Positions 8,173 to 17,222 of a stretch of DNA of 38,674 bases are shown piece after piece. Position numbers and translations under genes: made by a program. The stretch spans positions 1 to 38,674 of the forward strand of contig JAJCYA010000018.1 of the NCBI GenBank assembly GCA_029263095.1, given 5' to 3'. Position 1 is the first letter of the stretch, and each line of letters opens with the position of its first letter. This stretch comes from Acidimicrobiia bacterium. GTDB taxonomy: Bacteria > Actinomycetota > Acidimicrobiia > Spongiisociales > UBA11373. Under the pieces are notes generated by a model, which had not been told where the DNA came from, did not search any database, and worked only from the letters and a program-made list of their open reading frames with translations.

Positions 8173-8271
8173 CGTATGCCGTATCACTACCCCTTTGGAG
8201 CCTTGATCTCGTGAGCACTGGGAGCCAGCTGCTAAGTTGCCGCAAGCCTCACATGGATTATTTCGAGTCCG

Positions 8272-9048
8272 ATGAAGCGCAACTCATGGATGCGTAGCCA
8301 GCTGGAGAGAGGGCTGAAGCGTTTCGTCTACCGGCGCCGGATGCCCGACCCGTTCTCGCGTCACCATATCTGGGTGACTCCAGCCGGTGGCCTCAGATTC
8401 GCGTTTCGGCGGATGAGCCAGATCGATCCAGAACTCATACGTCTCGGTTGCGATCTGATCGAACCAGGAATGACGGTTTGGGATGTCGGTGCGCACATCG
8501 GATTGTTTTCGCTGGTTGCTGCCGATCGATCTGGACCAACAGGGTCGGTGGTCGCGTTCGAAGCGGACGCGCGCATGGCGTCTCTAAATCAGAGAACTGC
8601 TTCAGAAATGACGTCGGCTGCCCCCATCACCGTCGTTCCGATCGCCGTGTCCGCTGAGAACAACATCTCCGAGTTCACCGTCGTGCAGGGATCCACCGGG
8701 ACATCTCATCTTGCGGGTTATGGATTGGCGGATACCGGGGGCGCGACCGCCACGTTCAGAGTGCTCACGCTTTCGATCGATTCCGTCACCTCCTGGATTC
8801 CTGCTCCGGATCTGATCAAAATCGACGTCGAGGGGGCCGAACTAGAGGTCATCAAGGGGGCGCGGACTCTCCTGAGCACTAGGCAACCTATTCTCTTGGT
8901 GGAGGTGGGCCATGACAACTCGGGAGCTGTAACAGATGTGCTCAAGCATATCGGGTACCGGCTCTTTGACGGAAGTAGTGCGGATTGGCGGAATGTGGAG
9001 GTTACCCAGGCCGTTTGGTCCACGGTCGCGATCGGAGCCACTTCATAG
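8272..9048 (+). CDS. FkbM-family methyltransferase
   Basis: A 258-residue SAM-dependent methyltransferase. The SAM-binding motif is VWDVGAHIGLFSLVAA (69-84), acidic ribose contact is in VVAFEADA (93-100), and the family signature LIKIDVEGAELEVIKGA (181-197) is complete. FkbM enzymes O-methylate hydroxyls of polyketides and sugars and are common in surface polysaccharide clusters. The gene stands alone on the plus strand between the GT2 and the oxidoreductase, with 195 bases upstream that carry the inverted repeat at 8152-8172. It probably O-methylates a sugar of the polymer. No signal peptide is seen, so it acts in the cytoplasm on nucleotide-sugar or lipid-linked intermediates. Confidence 0.9.
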   Translation: MKRNSWMRSQLERGLKRFVYRRRMPDPFSRHHIWVTPAGGLRFAFRRMSQIDPELIRLGCDLIEPGMTVWDVGAHIGLFSLVAADRSGPTGSVVAFEADARMASLNQRTASEMTSAAPITVVPIAVSAENNISEFTVVQGSTGTSHLAGYGLADTGGATATFRVLTLSIDSVTSWIPAPDLIKIDVEGAELEVIKGARTLLSTRQPILLVEVGHDNSGAVTDVLKHIGYRLFDGSSADWRNVEVTQAVWSTVAIGATS

Positions 9049-9377
9049 GCGTATGCGGTCTCGCTCCGTTCAGAGGCAGGTCCGATGGCACTGCCACTCG
9101 GATCCCGGCCGTTCATCGTCGCTGTCGTCCAACAGGGCAGGATCTGCTGTTCTACATCGAGTGCAGCTTGATTTCGGCGACCACCCGAACTCCGCGTCCG
9201 TGGCCCAATGCCGAGTAGTCGCGGCCACGGCGCCGTCGCCGATCCTGAGCTGCCCAAACCGGCCACAACAGAGTGCTACCAATGATGAAATGCCGCCCAA
9301 CGTCAAGATGGCCATTGCAGCACGGGTCGGCAGCATCCGCTCGGAGGAGACTCGATCCTCCAGATGGGTATGCAAGA
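9049..9377. other. Intergenic stretch without a supportable gene
   Basis: About 330 bases between the methyltransferase and the oxidoreductase. Open frames exist on both strands, but none shows recognisable domains or a convincing start. A minus-strand stretch around 9080-9170 reads like scraps of the conserved region of a priming sugar transferase (IKLHS, then GRQRR after stops), but it is too broken to call. No tRNA, terminator or repeat was noticed. Confidence 0.4.
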
Positions 9378-10808
9378 ATGCACGGAGAAATGAGCGAAAC
9401 CAATCAGGGCGGTAGCGGCCATTCCGGTCTATTGCCTCAGCCATTGACCGTGTTTCGCAACGTTGCTGTCCAGTCTGTCCAAGACCTCAAGGCTGATACT
9501 CCTTCTTCTATCGGCCCCGGTCAGATCCGTAGGTTCTTGGCCTATTCACGAGTTGACGGTCTTCGCCTGGCAATACGAAAGGCACGCACCCGCATGGGGT
9601 CTTCGGGCCAGTTCTCAAGCTACGTCCAAGTTGAGTTCACCGCTCGCGAGCGGTCCACACGCGAAGGTCATCTGGAGTCGGGGAGCTGGGCAGGCATAGC
9701 CATCGGCCAATTGGCCGAATTCAATGGCCGCACCGACCTGGCAACTTGGATGTACGAGCTGTGGCAAGACGATCCCGAGTCGGTACTCCCGAAATATCCG
9801 GTTCGCGCGGCAAGTTCTCAGTCCCCGCGAGTCGGCCTTGTTGGCGCGGGAGCATTCATGTCGAACGTCGCCGTTCCAGCACTACGGAAAGCTGGCGCAG
9901 ATATCGTCGCTGTGTCCGATGCGAGCTACGCAAGGGCCTCAATGATCGCCGATCGTCTCGGAATCCCGACCGTCGTATCGGCACCCGTAGACCTCTTGTC
10001 GTCATCGGATGCGTGCGATGGAATAGTCATTGCCTGTGCCCATAGCGCGCACCCAATCTTTGCGAGAATGGCCATAGAAGCTGGGATTCAAGTCCTTCTC
10101 GAAAAACCCGCTGCGGTCGACGAACAGAACCTCCTTGATCTTGTGAAGGCAGCATCGCTCTCCACGGCAGCTCTACGCGTGGGGCACAATCGTCGTCATG
10201 CATCCGGTTACGCCTGGCTTTCCCGCTCCAAGGCCTCCGAGTCCGCGTATCTACGTATGACCGTGGAAGCCTTTCCACATTCGGAGTATCTCTGGTACCG
10301 AGCTCCCGGCGAAGGGGGTCGTGTGTTGGGCCACCTGACGCATTGGATCGATCTGGCCTGCGGACTATTCGGTGATGAGTCGCCCCAAGGTCTCCGGGCC
10401 TTCCGGTTGCACGGAGAAGGCATCGGAGTGGACCTAGAGTTCCCAAATGAACGATACGTCGAGATACGACTCTGTCAGGTCGGTGATCGCGTAATCGCTG
10501 GTCGCGAGGAGATCTATCTAGCAACCACTGACCGCTCAATGAGAGTCGAGGATTGGAGGTCATTCCGTCTTGAAACCCCAAGGTCGATTACTCAACAGCG
10601 ACGACGACGCGACAGAGGCCACGCTGCCCTGTATTGCGACTGGGTTAGCGCACTCCGGACGGGGGAAAAGGCGCCATCACTTGACCGAATCCTCCGGTCC
10701 CATGCGGTCGCGTTTAGTGTGGCGAGCGCGCTCTCTGAGGGAGCTACTTCTTGGCGTGCGCCGATCAACAGTCGCCTAGCTAGTGCAATCGAACAGCAGA
10801 TCCAATAG
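9378..10808 (+). CDS. Gfo/Idh/MocA-family oxidoreductase with N-terminal extension
   Basis: The frame is open from 9273, but its first 35 codons look non-coding; ATG at 9378 or 9390 is preferred, giving about 476 residues. The NAD(P)-binding domain begins near residue 150: RVGLVGAGAFM (151-161), then VLLEKPAA (239-246), the standard family motif, and a C-terminal part with HLTHWIDLACGLF that holds the usual histidine. Such enzymes oxidise or reduce sugars and inositols, often at C3 of nucleotide sugars. Normal members have 330-390 residues and start directly with the Rossmann fold; the first 145 residues here are extra and not recognised. They do not resemble the MDR half of the neighbouring fused protein. 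The start position is uncertain. Confidence 0.8.
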   Translation: MHGEMSETNQGGSGHSGLLPQPLTVFRNVAVQSVQDLKADTPSSIGPGQIRRFLAYSRVDGLRLAIRKARTRMGSSGQFSSYVQVEFTARERSTREGHLESGSWAGIAIGQLAEFNGRTDLATWMYELWQDDPESVLPKYPVRAASSQSPRVGLVGAGAFMSNVAVPALRKAGADIVAVSDASYARASMIADRLGIPTVVSAPVDLLSSSDACDGIVIACAHSAHPIFARMAIEAGIQVLLEKPAAVDEQNLLDLVKAASLSTAALRVGHNRRHASGYAWLSRSKASESAYLRMTVEAFPHSEYLWYRAPGEGGRVLGHLTHWIDLACGLFGDESPQGLRAFRLHGEGIGVDLEFPNERYVEIRLCQVGDRVIAGREEIYLATTDRSMRVEDWRSFRLETPRSITQQRRRRDRGHAALYCDWVSALRTGEKAPSLDRILRSHAVAFSVASALSEGATSWRAPINSRLASAIEQQIQ

Positions 10809-11133
10809 CGACCTTCCGAGCGGGTGATGGTCCCATCCCAACCAGAAGCAGGAATTCCATCTTGTCACGACGTCCTGAGAGTGTCAGTTGAACTGGCATG
10901 GGTTCAACTTCGGTGAGGCCCTGTCATCTCCCCAACATCATCCAACTGCACTCACCTTCCATAGCCCAATACTCCGGCCTCGGGTGAGAAGGCTGTCAAG
11001 AGTCCCTGGGGATTGTGCAGGTCGTGCGGGACTGACCCGAGGTCGCGCTCGTAGCGTGACTGAACGATCTGAGCAGAGTAGTCCGCCCAGCTAACCTCAA
11101 CTGGAGGACATCAACAGGCAACAAGGGATTCGA
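10809..11133. other. Gene-free spacer before the fused oxidoreductase
   Basis: These 325 bases carry no frame with recognisable content. A GGAGG stretch at 11101-11106 lies too far (about 28 bases) from the GTG at 11134 to be its ribosome binding site. No clear hairpin followed by T residues, no tRNA and no repeat shared with other parts of the window was seen. Confidence 0.4.
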
Positions 11134-13278
11134 GTGCGTCTAGTCCAATCGGTGAGGAACGGCGCTCTGCGCTTCGAGCAATCCACTGGACCGACGCCGA
11201 CCTCGACGCAGGTGCTCGTGGAGACCCGCGCCAGCGTCATCTCCGGAGGTACCGAAAAGAGCATCCGCGAACTTGCCTCCGCGTCGCTGGTCGCCAAAGC
11301 ACGATCCCGTCCCGACCTCGTCAAGGAGGTTGTCCGACGTGCTCGCGACCAAGGCATTCGCTCCACAGCGAAAGCAGTGCGAGGGCGTCTATCAGAGGAC
11401 ATGCCCCTTGGCTATTCTGCAGCCGGGGTCGTGCTCGATGTAGGTGAAGCAGTCAGCAGAATAAGATCGGGACAACGCGTGGCTACCGCCGGCGCGCCTC
11501 ATGCAGACTTCCAGCTCGCAGCCGGCAACCTGACAGTCACACTTCCGGATTCTGTGTCGTTCGACGAAGGTTCCTTCGTCACAGTCGGCAGCATCGCACT
11601 CAATGGTTTCAGGCTCGCCGAGGCGGGACCGGGGGCCAAGGTCCTCGTGGTCGGACTTGGCCTCGTGGGTCAGCTGGCCACACGGATCGCATTGGCGTCG
11701 GGAGCCGACGTTGCCGGCATCGACCTGGTGCCGTGGAAACGAGAGAAGGCGCAAGCTCTTGGTACTGACGCCTTTGACGCAGACACCGAGGGCTGGGCTG
11801 ATGCCCTCGGCTGGACGGGCGGAGTCGGGTTCGATGCAGTGCTCGTCACGGCCGCCAGCAAGTCGTCGGAGCCGATGCTGAGAGCCGCAGAGGTCGCCCG
11901 AGACCAAGGGATCCTGGTTCTCGTCGGCGATGTCGGGCTGGAGCTCGACCGCCGGCCACTCTACGAAAAGCAACTGACGATACGAGTCGCACGGTCGTAC
12001 GGTCCCGGCCGCTACGACCCTACCTACGAGGACCTAGGTGTGGACTACCCGCTGGGCAGCATCCGATGGACGGCACAGCGGAACATGGAGGTGGTCGTTG
12101 GACTGATCGCATCGCAGCGGCTTCTGGTCGCCGACCTGATCACCCATCGGTTCGAGTTCGACCGCGCGCTCAAGGCTTACGAACTTCTTGAGGACGACGC
12201 CGCGCAATGGTTGGGCATCGTCCTCGATTACTCACCCAAGGATTGGGTCGACGAATCCCCTGAGCTGCACCCTTCTCCCGGTAGGACCTACTCGGAGAGC
12301 CTCGATGGGGTTGGTTTGATCGGTGCCGGGAGATTCGCGCGGGACGTGTTGCTTCCCTCTGCCGCGGCTGCCGGGTTCGGTGGTTGGACGGCCATAAACT
12401 CGGCTGGCGGATCAAGCGCGGCAAGTGTCGGCAAGACATTCGGATTCGATCGAGTCGTCCCAACAGCCGCCGGTGTGATCGACGACCCCGCTACCAATAC
12501 GGTTTTCGTGGCGACCCGCCACGACACTCATGCCTCTTTCGCTGAGCAGGCGCTGCGAGCCCGAAAACACGTGTTCTGTGAGAAGCCACTCGCCACCACC
12601 GAGGAAGAACTCGAAGCGGTAGAGCTGGCATACCGAGGGAGTTCCGGAGCACTCATGGTGGGGTTCAACCGGCGATGGTCGCCCGCCATCGCAGAAACTA
12701 GGGCGATTCTCGGCCCCGGTGACGCCCCAGTCCAGATTCTGTATCGAGTCAACGCCGGGCCTCTCCCCGATGACCACTGGCTCAACGACAGGCGAATGGG
12801 GGGGCGACTCATTGGCGAAGGGTGCCATTTCATCGACACCTGCAACGCCATCGTCGGCGAAGCCCCCGACTCGGTGTCGACCATTACCTCAGGCAGGGGT
12901 GAACTCATCCTCGACCAGAACTTCACCGTGACAATGGGGTACCCGTCCGGGTCGCAAGCCGTCATCGTGTATGCCTCGTCGTCGTCAACCCGACCCGGGA
13001 AAGAGCGCGCTGAGATTCTCGGCTCCGGTTGGTCGGTCCTCATCGAGGACTACGCCACCCTGGTCGCACACGGACCCCGCAAGAAGATAAGGCGTCGGTA
13101 CCGTCCGGCCGACAAGGGCCACCGACGCGAGCTCGAGATGTTTGCAGAGATGATTTCGGGATCAGGCGCCGCCGACAGCATCGCCGAGAGTGCCTTCCTC
13201 ACCTCCCGGGTTGCGTTCGCTGCGATTCGATCTGCCATGACGGGCGAAGTTGTCCATCTCTCGGACGCAGCCACGTGA
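11134..13278 (+). CDS. Two-domain oxidoreductase: MDR (zinc-type alcohol dehydrogenase-like) + Gfo/Idh/MocA
   Basis: A 714-residue fusion with a GTG start. Residues 1-365 form a medium-chain dehydrogenase: GYSAAGVV (93-100), the cofactor loop VLVVGLGLVGQLA (170-182), and end with WLGIVLDYS. Residues 390-714 form a Gfo/Idh/MocA domain: VGLIGAGRFARDV, then CEKPLATT (482-489) and EGCHFIDTCNAI. The same fusion is well known in polysaccharide clusters next to heparinase II/III-like genes, as here, where the lyase gene converges from the other strand 30 bases downstream. The likely role is two-step redox conversion of a sugar or sugar acid of the polymer; the substrate is not known for the family members I can recall. 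Confidence 0.9.
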   Translation: MRLVQSVRNGALRFEQSTGPTPTSTQVLVETRASVISGGTEKSIRELASASLVAKARSRPDLVKEVVRRARDQGIRSTAKAVRGRLSEDMPLGYSAAGVVLDVGEAVSRIRSGQRVATAGAPHADFQLAAGNLTVTLPDSVSFDEGSFVTVGSIALNGFRLAEAGPGAKVLVVGLGLVGQLATRIALASGADVAGIDLVPWKREKAQALGTDAFDADTEGWADALGWTGGVGFDAVLVTAASKSSEPMLRAAEVARDQGILVLVGDVGLELDRRPLYEKQLTIRVARSYGPGRYDPTYEDLGVDYPLGSIRWTAQRNMEVVVGLIASQRLLVADLITHRFEFDRALKAYELLEDDAAQWLGIVLDYSPKDWVDESPELHPSPGRTYSESLDGVGLIGAGRFARDVLLPSAAAAGFGGWTAINSAGGSSAASVGKTFGFDRVVPTAAGVIDDPATNTVFVATRHDTHASFAEQALRARKHVFCEKPLATTEEELEAVELAYRGSSGALMVGFNRRWSPAIAETRAILGPGDAPVQILYRVNAGPLPDDHWLNDRRMGGRLIGEGCHFIDTCNAIVGEAPDSVSTITSGRGELILDQNFTVTMGYPSGSQAVIVYASSSSTRPGKERAEILGSGWSVLIEDYATLVAHGPRKKIRRRYRPADKGHRRELEMFAEMISGSGAADSIAESAFLTSRVAFAAIRSAMTGEVVHLSDAAT

Positions 13279-13308
13279 ACGGCTTGGGGGCGAGACAGCA
13301 GAGCTGAT

Positions 13309-15000
13309 TCACACCGTATCTCGGGGCGGGAACCGAATTGTCATCACAAGTTCGGCGGGTAACTCGAACTTTGATTCCGCCAGGAGTTGAGCGGTCGCCA
13401 ACCTTCCCCCATGGCCATCGCCCACTTTGCTTGCGCCTACAACCCATGGGACGACGGCACCGTTCGCCGTCGGCGCTTCAAACACACACCCGGCGACCAC
13501 GAGCCCCCCAGCGCTGCTGACGACGGTCACGGCGGGCGCAAGCGTCAGTCGCCGCGCCACCAGATGCGAACCGGTACCGGTGATCTCGTCAGTTACCGTC
13601 ATTCCGGTCGCGTCCAGCTGCCAGGTTCGGCGGTGGATAGGACTGCCCGACAATCTGCGGTACCCATCATGCGATCCGGAAACGATCACATCTCGACCGC
13701 GATCCCCCGCTCGGAGGAGCGAGACGTTCGCTCGTCGCCCCAGCCTGAAGGACGCCCATACCTCGCTCTGTTCCTCTCCGTCGATCTCCACAGTGTTGTG
13801 GGCCCGCGTCGATCGCTCATGGAGGCGGACGGCACCAGGCGCATAGGTCGAGACTCCGGTATCGACAACTACCTGGTGCCCATCGACAGAGAGAACGAAC
13901 GACAGGGCATCGGATTGCGAATGAGCCGGCAAATCGGGCGGCCCTGGAGCCCCAGCGTCCAGCACGAGCTGCACCCCCGGCCGAGGGCGCACGACAACGT
14001 ATCCTGAGTCGGCCAGGACTGACAGCTGTTCGTCGTCGGGGATCGGATCTAGGACGCCAAGGCGGGCATCGGATACCGCCCACGAGTCGTTGAGAAGCGG
14101 GATCTCTCCTCCAGGCATCAGGACCGTACCCAGCCACGCCCGCATCTTGAGAATCATCCCTGCGAGCTCCGGCAACTCGGTCCTGTCGGCGGCAACCAGC
14201 AGTTCCCGGAGATCGATCAAGTCCTCAAGCACCTGACAGTGGTAGGAGGGCGAAAGCTCATAGTGGCCGCCGTCGCCGAGAATTTGAGTCTGCAGAATAC
14301 GGCGCAACATGTGGAGTCCCCTCCGCACAAGCCGCTCATCGCCCAGGAAGATCCCCGATCCGACCAGGGCCTTGACGTTCTTGAGGAGATGATTCCCTCC
14401 GACGTCCAGCTCCAGATTCCAACGCAAGAAGCCTGCATGCGTGCGAGTATCGGCCAGAAACTCCTCTTCGTAGTCAGACCCGGCAACCAAGGCGTCAAAA
14501 GCGCCCGCCATATTCCACAATCGCAACGAAGCGACGTATGGGGACCAGGCATCCAGGTGTCCGAGTCGGGCGTCGGTCCGCCACGAAACCCAAAGATACC
14601 GGAACTGCTCTCGCGCCCAAGCCCGGTCGGCATGGCGCACAAAGGACCACACCCAATCGAAGTAGTGGAGGTGATATCGCCATAGTTGGTCAGCCGAATC
14701 AGGATTCCAACCCGGCGGGGAACCGAGCTCAAGGATGCGCCCATAGAACTCGAAACAACCGGCTGCGTTGTCCTCCGCCGACGGGAACCCTTCGGCATAC
14801 AGACTCTGAAACGGACGATAACCAGATGGCCAGCCGGGCGTCTGTTGCCTTCGGCGCCGAACCGCTGTCGCCCAAACGCCCGGTAGCACAGTCATCAACC
14901 GGCGCTGAGTTCTCAGCCGCACTCTATGGACGAGCTGGCTCATTCTCAGATGACGAATCGTTCGGAAGAGCCGCAGACCGCGGCTCAACAGCTGCCTCAC
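13309..15000 (-). CDS. Heparinase II/III-like polysaccharide lyase
   Basis: A 563-residue alginate lyase/heparinase II/III family protein. The N-terminal helical toroid shows LWRYHLHYFDWVWSF (106-120) and GGNHLLKNVKAL, and the C-terminal beta-sandwich shows SDALSFVLSVDGHQVVVDTG. These enzymes cut uronic-acid polymers by beta-elimination, which fits the UDP-uronic-acid type dehydrogenase gene in the window. There is no obvious Sec signal peptide; the N terminus is basic (RLFRTIRHLRMSQLVHRVRLR), as usual in the versions linked to polysaccharide biosynthesis. The GTG start overlaps the stop of the preceding epimerase gene (GTGA), so it is the third gene of a GT4-epimerase-lyase operon. It may trim or release the polymer. 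Confidence 0.88.
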   Translation of the reverse strand: MRQLLSRGLRLFRTIRHLRMSQLVHRVRLRTQRRLMTVLPGVWATAVRRRRQQTPGWPSGYRPFQSLYAEGFPSAEDNAAGCFEFYGRILELGSPPGWNPDSADQLWRYHLHYFDWVWSFVRHADRAWAREQFRYLWVSWRTDARLGHLDAWSPYVASLRLWNMAGAFDALVAGSDYEEEFLADTRTHAGFLRWNLELDVGGNHLLKNVKALVGSGIFLGDERLVRRGLHMLRRILQTQILGDGGHYELSPSYHCQVLEDLIDLRELLVAADRTELPELAGMILKMRAWLGTVLMPGGEIPLLNDSWAVSDARLGVLDPIPDDEQLSVLADSGYVVVRPRPGVQLVLDAGAPGPPDLPAHSQSDALSFVLSVDGHQVVVDTGVSTYAPGAVRLHERSTRAHNTVEIDGEEQSEVWASFRLGRRANVSLLRAGDRGRDVIVSGSHDGYRRLSGSPIHRRTWQLDATGMTVTDEITGTGSHLVARRLTLAPAVTVVSSAGGLVVAGCVFEAPTANGAVVPWVVGASKVGDGHGGRLATAQLLAESKFELPAELVMTIRFPPRDTV

Positions 15001-15869
15001 TCCTTGAGACCCATCTGCGCGGCCTCATGATCGATACCGGTCGCAAACGAGCGAGGGGCATAGGCCAGGTCCTCTTCGGCCCTTGATATGTCAAAGGCCT
15101 TGTCCTCTGCCAAGCGTCGAATCTGCTCGGTGGTGAGACGAGGTTGCTTCACGAGTCTCTGATACAGACCAACCAAGGCAGCGACCACCGGAAGTGGGAT
15201 CGGAACCGACCGAGGTCGACGCCCCACCGCATCCCCGGCCTCTTCAACAATGCGCCGCAGGCTCAGTGGGCTCGGGCCGGCGACGTTGTAGTCAGCACCC
15301 ACCGCCCGCGGACTCTCAAACGCAGCAACGATCGCAACGGCCAGGTCATCGACATGGACTGGCTGCTGGAGACGCTTGCCGCCACCCGGCATCGGCACGA
15401 CCGGAGATCGAGCAACAAGACGAAGAAGGCGCGCCATGTTGCGATCGCTGGGCGTGCCGTAGACCATCGTCGGCCTCACAATCGTCCAATCGAGATCGGA
15501 GTCGCGGATCGTTCTTTCCGCCGCCTCGCGAACCGCCTTCGACGCGACGTTCATGTTGGTGAATATCGCAGTCGTGGAAACGAAGACGGCACGTCGAATC
15601 CCGCCCGCCTGGGTGGCATCGACGATCACCCGGGCATGCCCGAAGCCGAGTGATGCGAGGTTGATCAGCCCTTGGGCATCTCCGAAAGCCGGCGGGAGCG
15701 ACCCCGGCTCGTCTAGATCACCAAGCACAGGGGTCGCGCCGAGATCGCCAACCCGTTGGGCGGCACTCGGTGAACGCGCCAGAGCGACCACATCATGGCC
15801 CCGTCCCACCAAAAGCGGCACCACGTGGCCTCCCAAGAACCCACTTCCGCCAGTGAGAAGGACCCTCAT
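14997..15869 (-). CDS. NAD-dependent epimerase/dehydratase (atypical SDR)
   Basis: A 290-residue extended or atypical SDR. The cofactor loop GGSGFLGG (7-14) is intact, with FVSTTAIF and WTIVRPTMVYG following at the expected places, and QPVHVDDLAVAI in the C-terminal half. The normal YxxxK catalytic pair is not evident (the region reads TNMNVASKAVREAAE), which resembles the NDUFA9-like/atypical branch. It overlaps the GT4 gene upstream by four bases (ATGA) and the lyase gene downstream by four. It probably modifies a nucleotide or lipid-linked sugar, but without the tyrosine the chemistry is uncertain. Confidence 0.8.
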   Translation of the reverse strand: MRVLLTGGSGFLGGHVVPLLVGRGHDVVALARSPSAAQRVGDLGATPVLGDLDEPGSLPPAFGDAQGLINLASLGFGHARVIVDATQAGGIRRAVFVSTTAIFTNMNVASKAVREAAERTIRDSDLDWTIVRPTMVYGTPSDRNMARLLRLVARSPVVPMPGGGKRLQQPVHVDDLAVAIVAAFESPRAVGADYNVAGPSPLSLRRIVEEAGDAVGRRPRSVPIPLPVVAALVGLYQRLVKQPRLTTEQIRRLAEDKAFDISRAEEDLAYAPRSFATGIDHEAAQMGLKE

Positions 15870-17086
15870 GCGAGCGAATGCAGCAGCTTCAGGTACCGGT
15901 CCGCCAAGTGCCGACGATCAAAATGGCTTTCGACGTGGGCGCGGCCCACACGACCCATCGCTTCCCTGCGATCCGGTTGTTCGGCGAGCGATGCCACTGC
16001 GGCTGCCAAGGCCAAAGGCTGCTCGGGTTCCACAACCACTGCTCCGGCCTGCTCGAGGATCGTGGCGGCTTCCCCCGAAAGAGACCCGACGACCGCCTTG
16101 CCGCACGCTAGGAATTCGAACATTTTCGATGGAATGAACGACTCGAACAGCGGAATGTCTCTCAGAGGTACCAGACAGATGTCCGCCGAAGCGATGATTC
16201 GCGGCACTTCATCTCTCGTCACACCCGGGCGGGTTACGACATTTGTGGCACCGATTTCAGCAACCCGCCGAACGAGCTTCTCCTTGGCAGCTCCTTCGCC
16301 CACGAACGCGAAAACAATCTGCTCATCATCCAAACCCTTGGCAGCATCGGCGATGGTCTCCAGACCATGTGAGATCCCATGCGCACCTATGTAGAGGACG
16401 AGAGTGTCGTCCTGTGACGCTCCAAGCTCGGCTCTGATTTGCGGATCTGCCGGTTCATCTACGGCAAACTGCTCCAGGTCCACGCCGTTGAAGATGGTTG
16501 TGACCTTCTCTGGAGAAACCCCTCGACGCACGAGATCGGCCTTGAAGCCTTCGCTTACAACCACCACCGCATCCGCAGCCGAATAGAGCCACAGTTCGAT
16601 CCGCTCCAAGATACGGATGACAAAGCGATTCCGCAGCACACCCAACTCGACAAAGATCGCAGGCCACAGATCCCTCACCTCGACGACCAGCCGAGCCCGC
16701 TTCAGACGTGCGATGGCCCATGCCCCCAGAGCGGAGAAGAAGGTCGGAGAAGAGGCCACGACTACATCGGCCGGTCCACTCTTGCGGGTGCCCAAAAGCA
16801 CGCTCGAAAACATGAACGAGATATGCGACAGCGTCTTGCGGAGGACACCCGCATTCCGGGTGGCGTAAAGCCAGGTGCGGAGAACCCGGTAACCATCGAC
16901 CTCCTCTTGGCGCCGCACCATCCGGCGGTATTCCGGCGGCACCACTCCCGTGGGGTGGTTGGGGACCCCGGTGAGAACGGTGACGTCCTCTCCCATCTCC
17001 GCCCAGAACCGAGCGAATTCGGAGAGCCGCGCCTGAGGAGCACCGATCTCGGGCGGGAAGTAGTGGGTGACGAAGAGAATTCGCAT
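15866..17086 (-). CDS. Glycosyltransferase family 4 (WbuB-like)
   Basis: A 406-residue GT-B enzyme. The N terminus RILFVTHYFPPEIGAPQARL (2-21) and the segments VEVRDLWPAIFVELG and VVVSEGFKADL are hallmarks of the WbuB group, which transfers N-acetyl-fucosamine or related amino sugars. The C-terminal donor-binding motif is ESFIPSKMFEFLACGKAVV. First gene of the minus-strand operon with the epimerase and lyase genes; it is divergent from the WecA/MraY-like gene, with a 136-base promoter region between them. WbuB-like enzymes often add the second sugar to the polyprenyl-linked first sugar, which matches the neighbour. Confidence 0.92.
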   Translation of the reverse strand: MRILFVTHYFPPEIGAPQARLSEFARFWAEMGEDVTVLTGVPNHPTGVVPPEYRRMVRRQEEVDGYRVLRTWLYATRNAGVLRKTLSHISFMFSSVLLGTRKSGPADVVVASSPTFFSALGAWAIARLKRARLVVEVRDLWPAIFVELGVLRNRFVIRILERIELWLYSAADAVVVVSEGFKADLVRRGVSPEKVTTIFNGVDLEQFAVDEPADPQIRAELGASQDDTLVLYIGAHGISHGLETIADAAKGLDDEQIVFAFVGEGAAKEKLVRRVAEIGATNVVTRPGVTRDEVPRIIASADICLVPLRDIPLFESFIPSKMFEFLACGKAVVGSLSGEAATILEQAGAVVVEPEQPLALAAAVASLAEQPDRREAMGRVGRAHVESHFDRRHLADRYLKLLHSLA

Positions 17087-17124
17087 CGGCTCGCCAAGAG
17101 GCTACCGGGGCACCGATCAGGGCG

Positions 17125-17153
17125 TTGGTGGCGAAGTACAGACTGCCTAGATT
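17125..17153 (+). promoter_or_regulatory. Sigma70-type promoter for the WecA/MraY-like gene
   Basis: TTGGTG (17125-17130) and TAGATT (17148-17153) are separated by exactly 17 bases and lie 70 bases before the TTG start at 17223. The 136-base region is divergent, so the WbuB-like operon must also be served from here, but no comparably good box was found for that strand. Confidence 0.55.
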
Positions 17154-17222
17154 TGCCCACCATGCCGGACTCCAGGGCGTAGGCTTCGACCGCTCCGAAG
17201 ATCACGAAGATCGGGACGCGAT

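Noticed and set aside
9070-9444. Minus-strand open frame with scraps resembling a priming sugar transferase (IKLHS, GRQRR)
   Set aside because: The resemblance is short, spread over several frames with stops, and overlaps the start of the oxidoreductase gene; it is too weak to call even a pseudogene.
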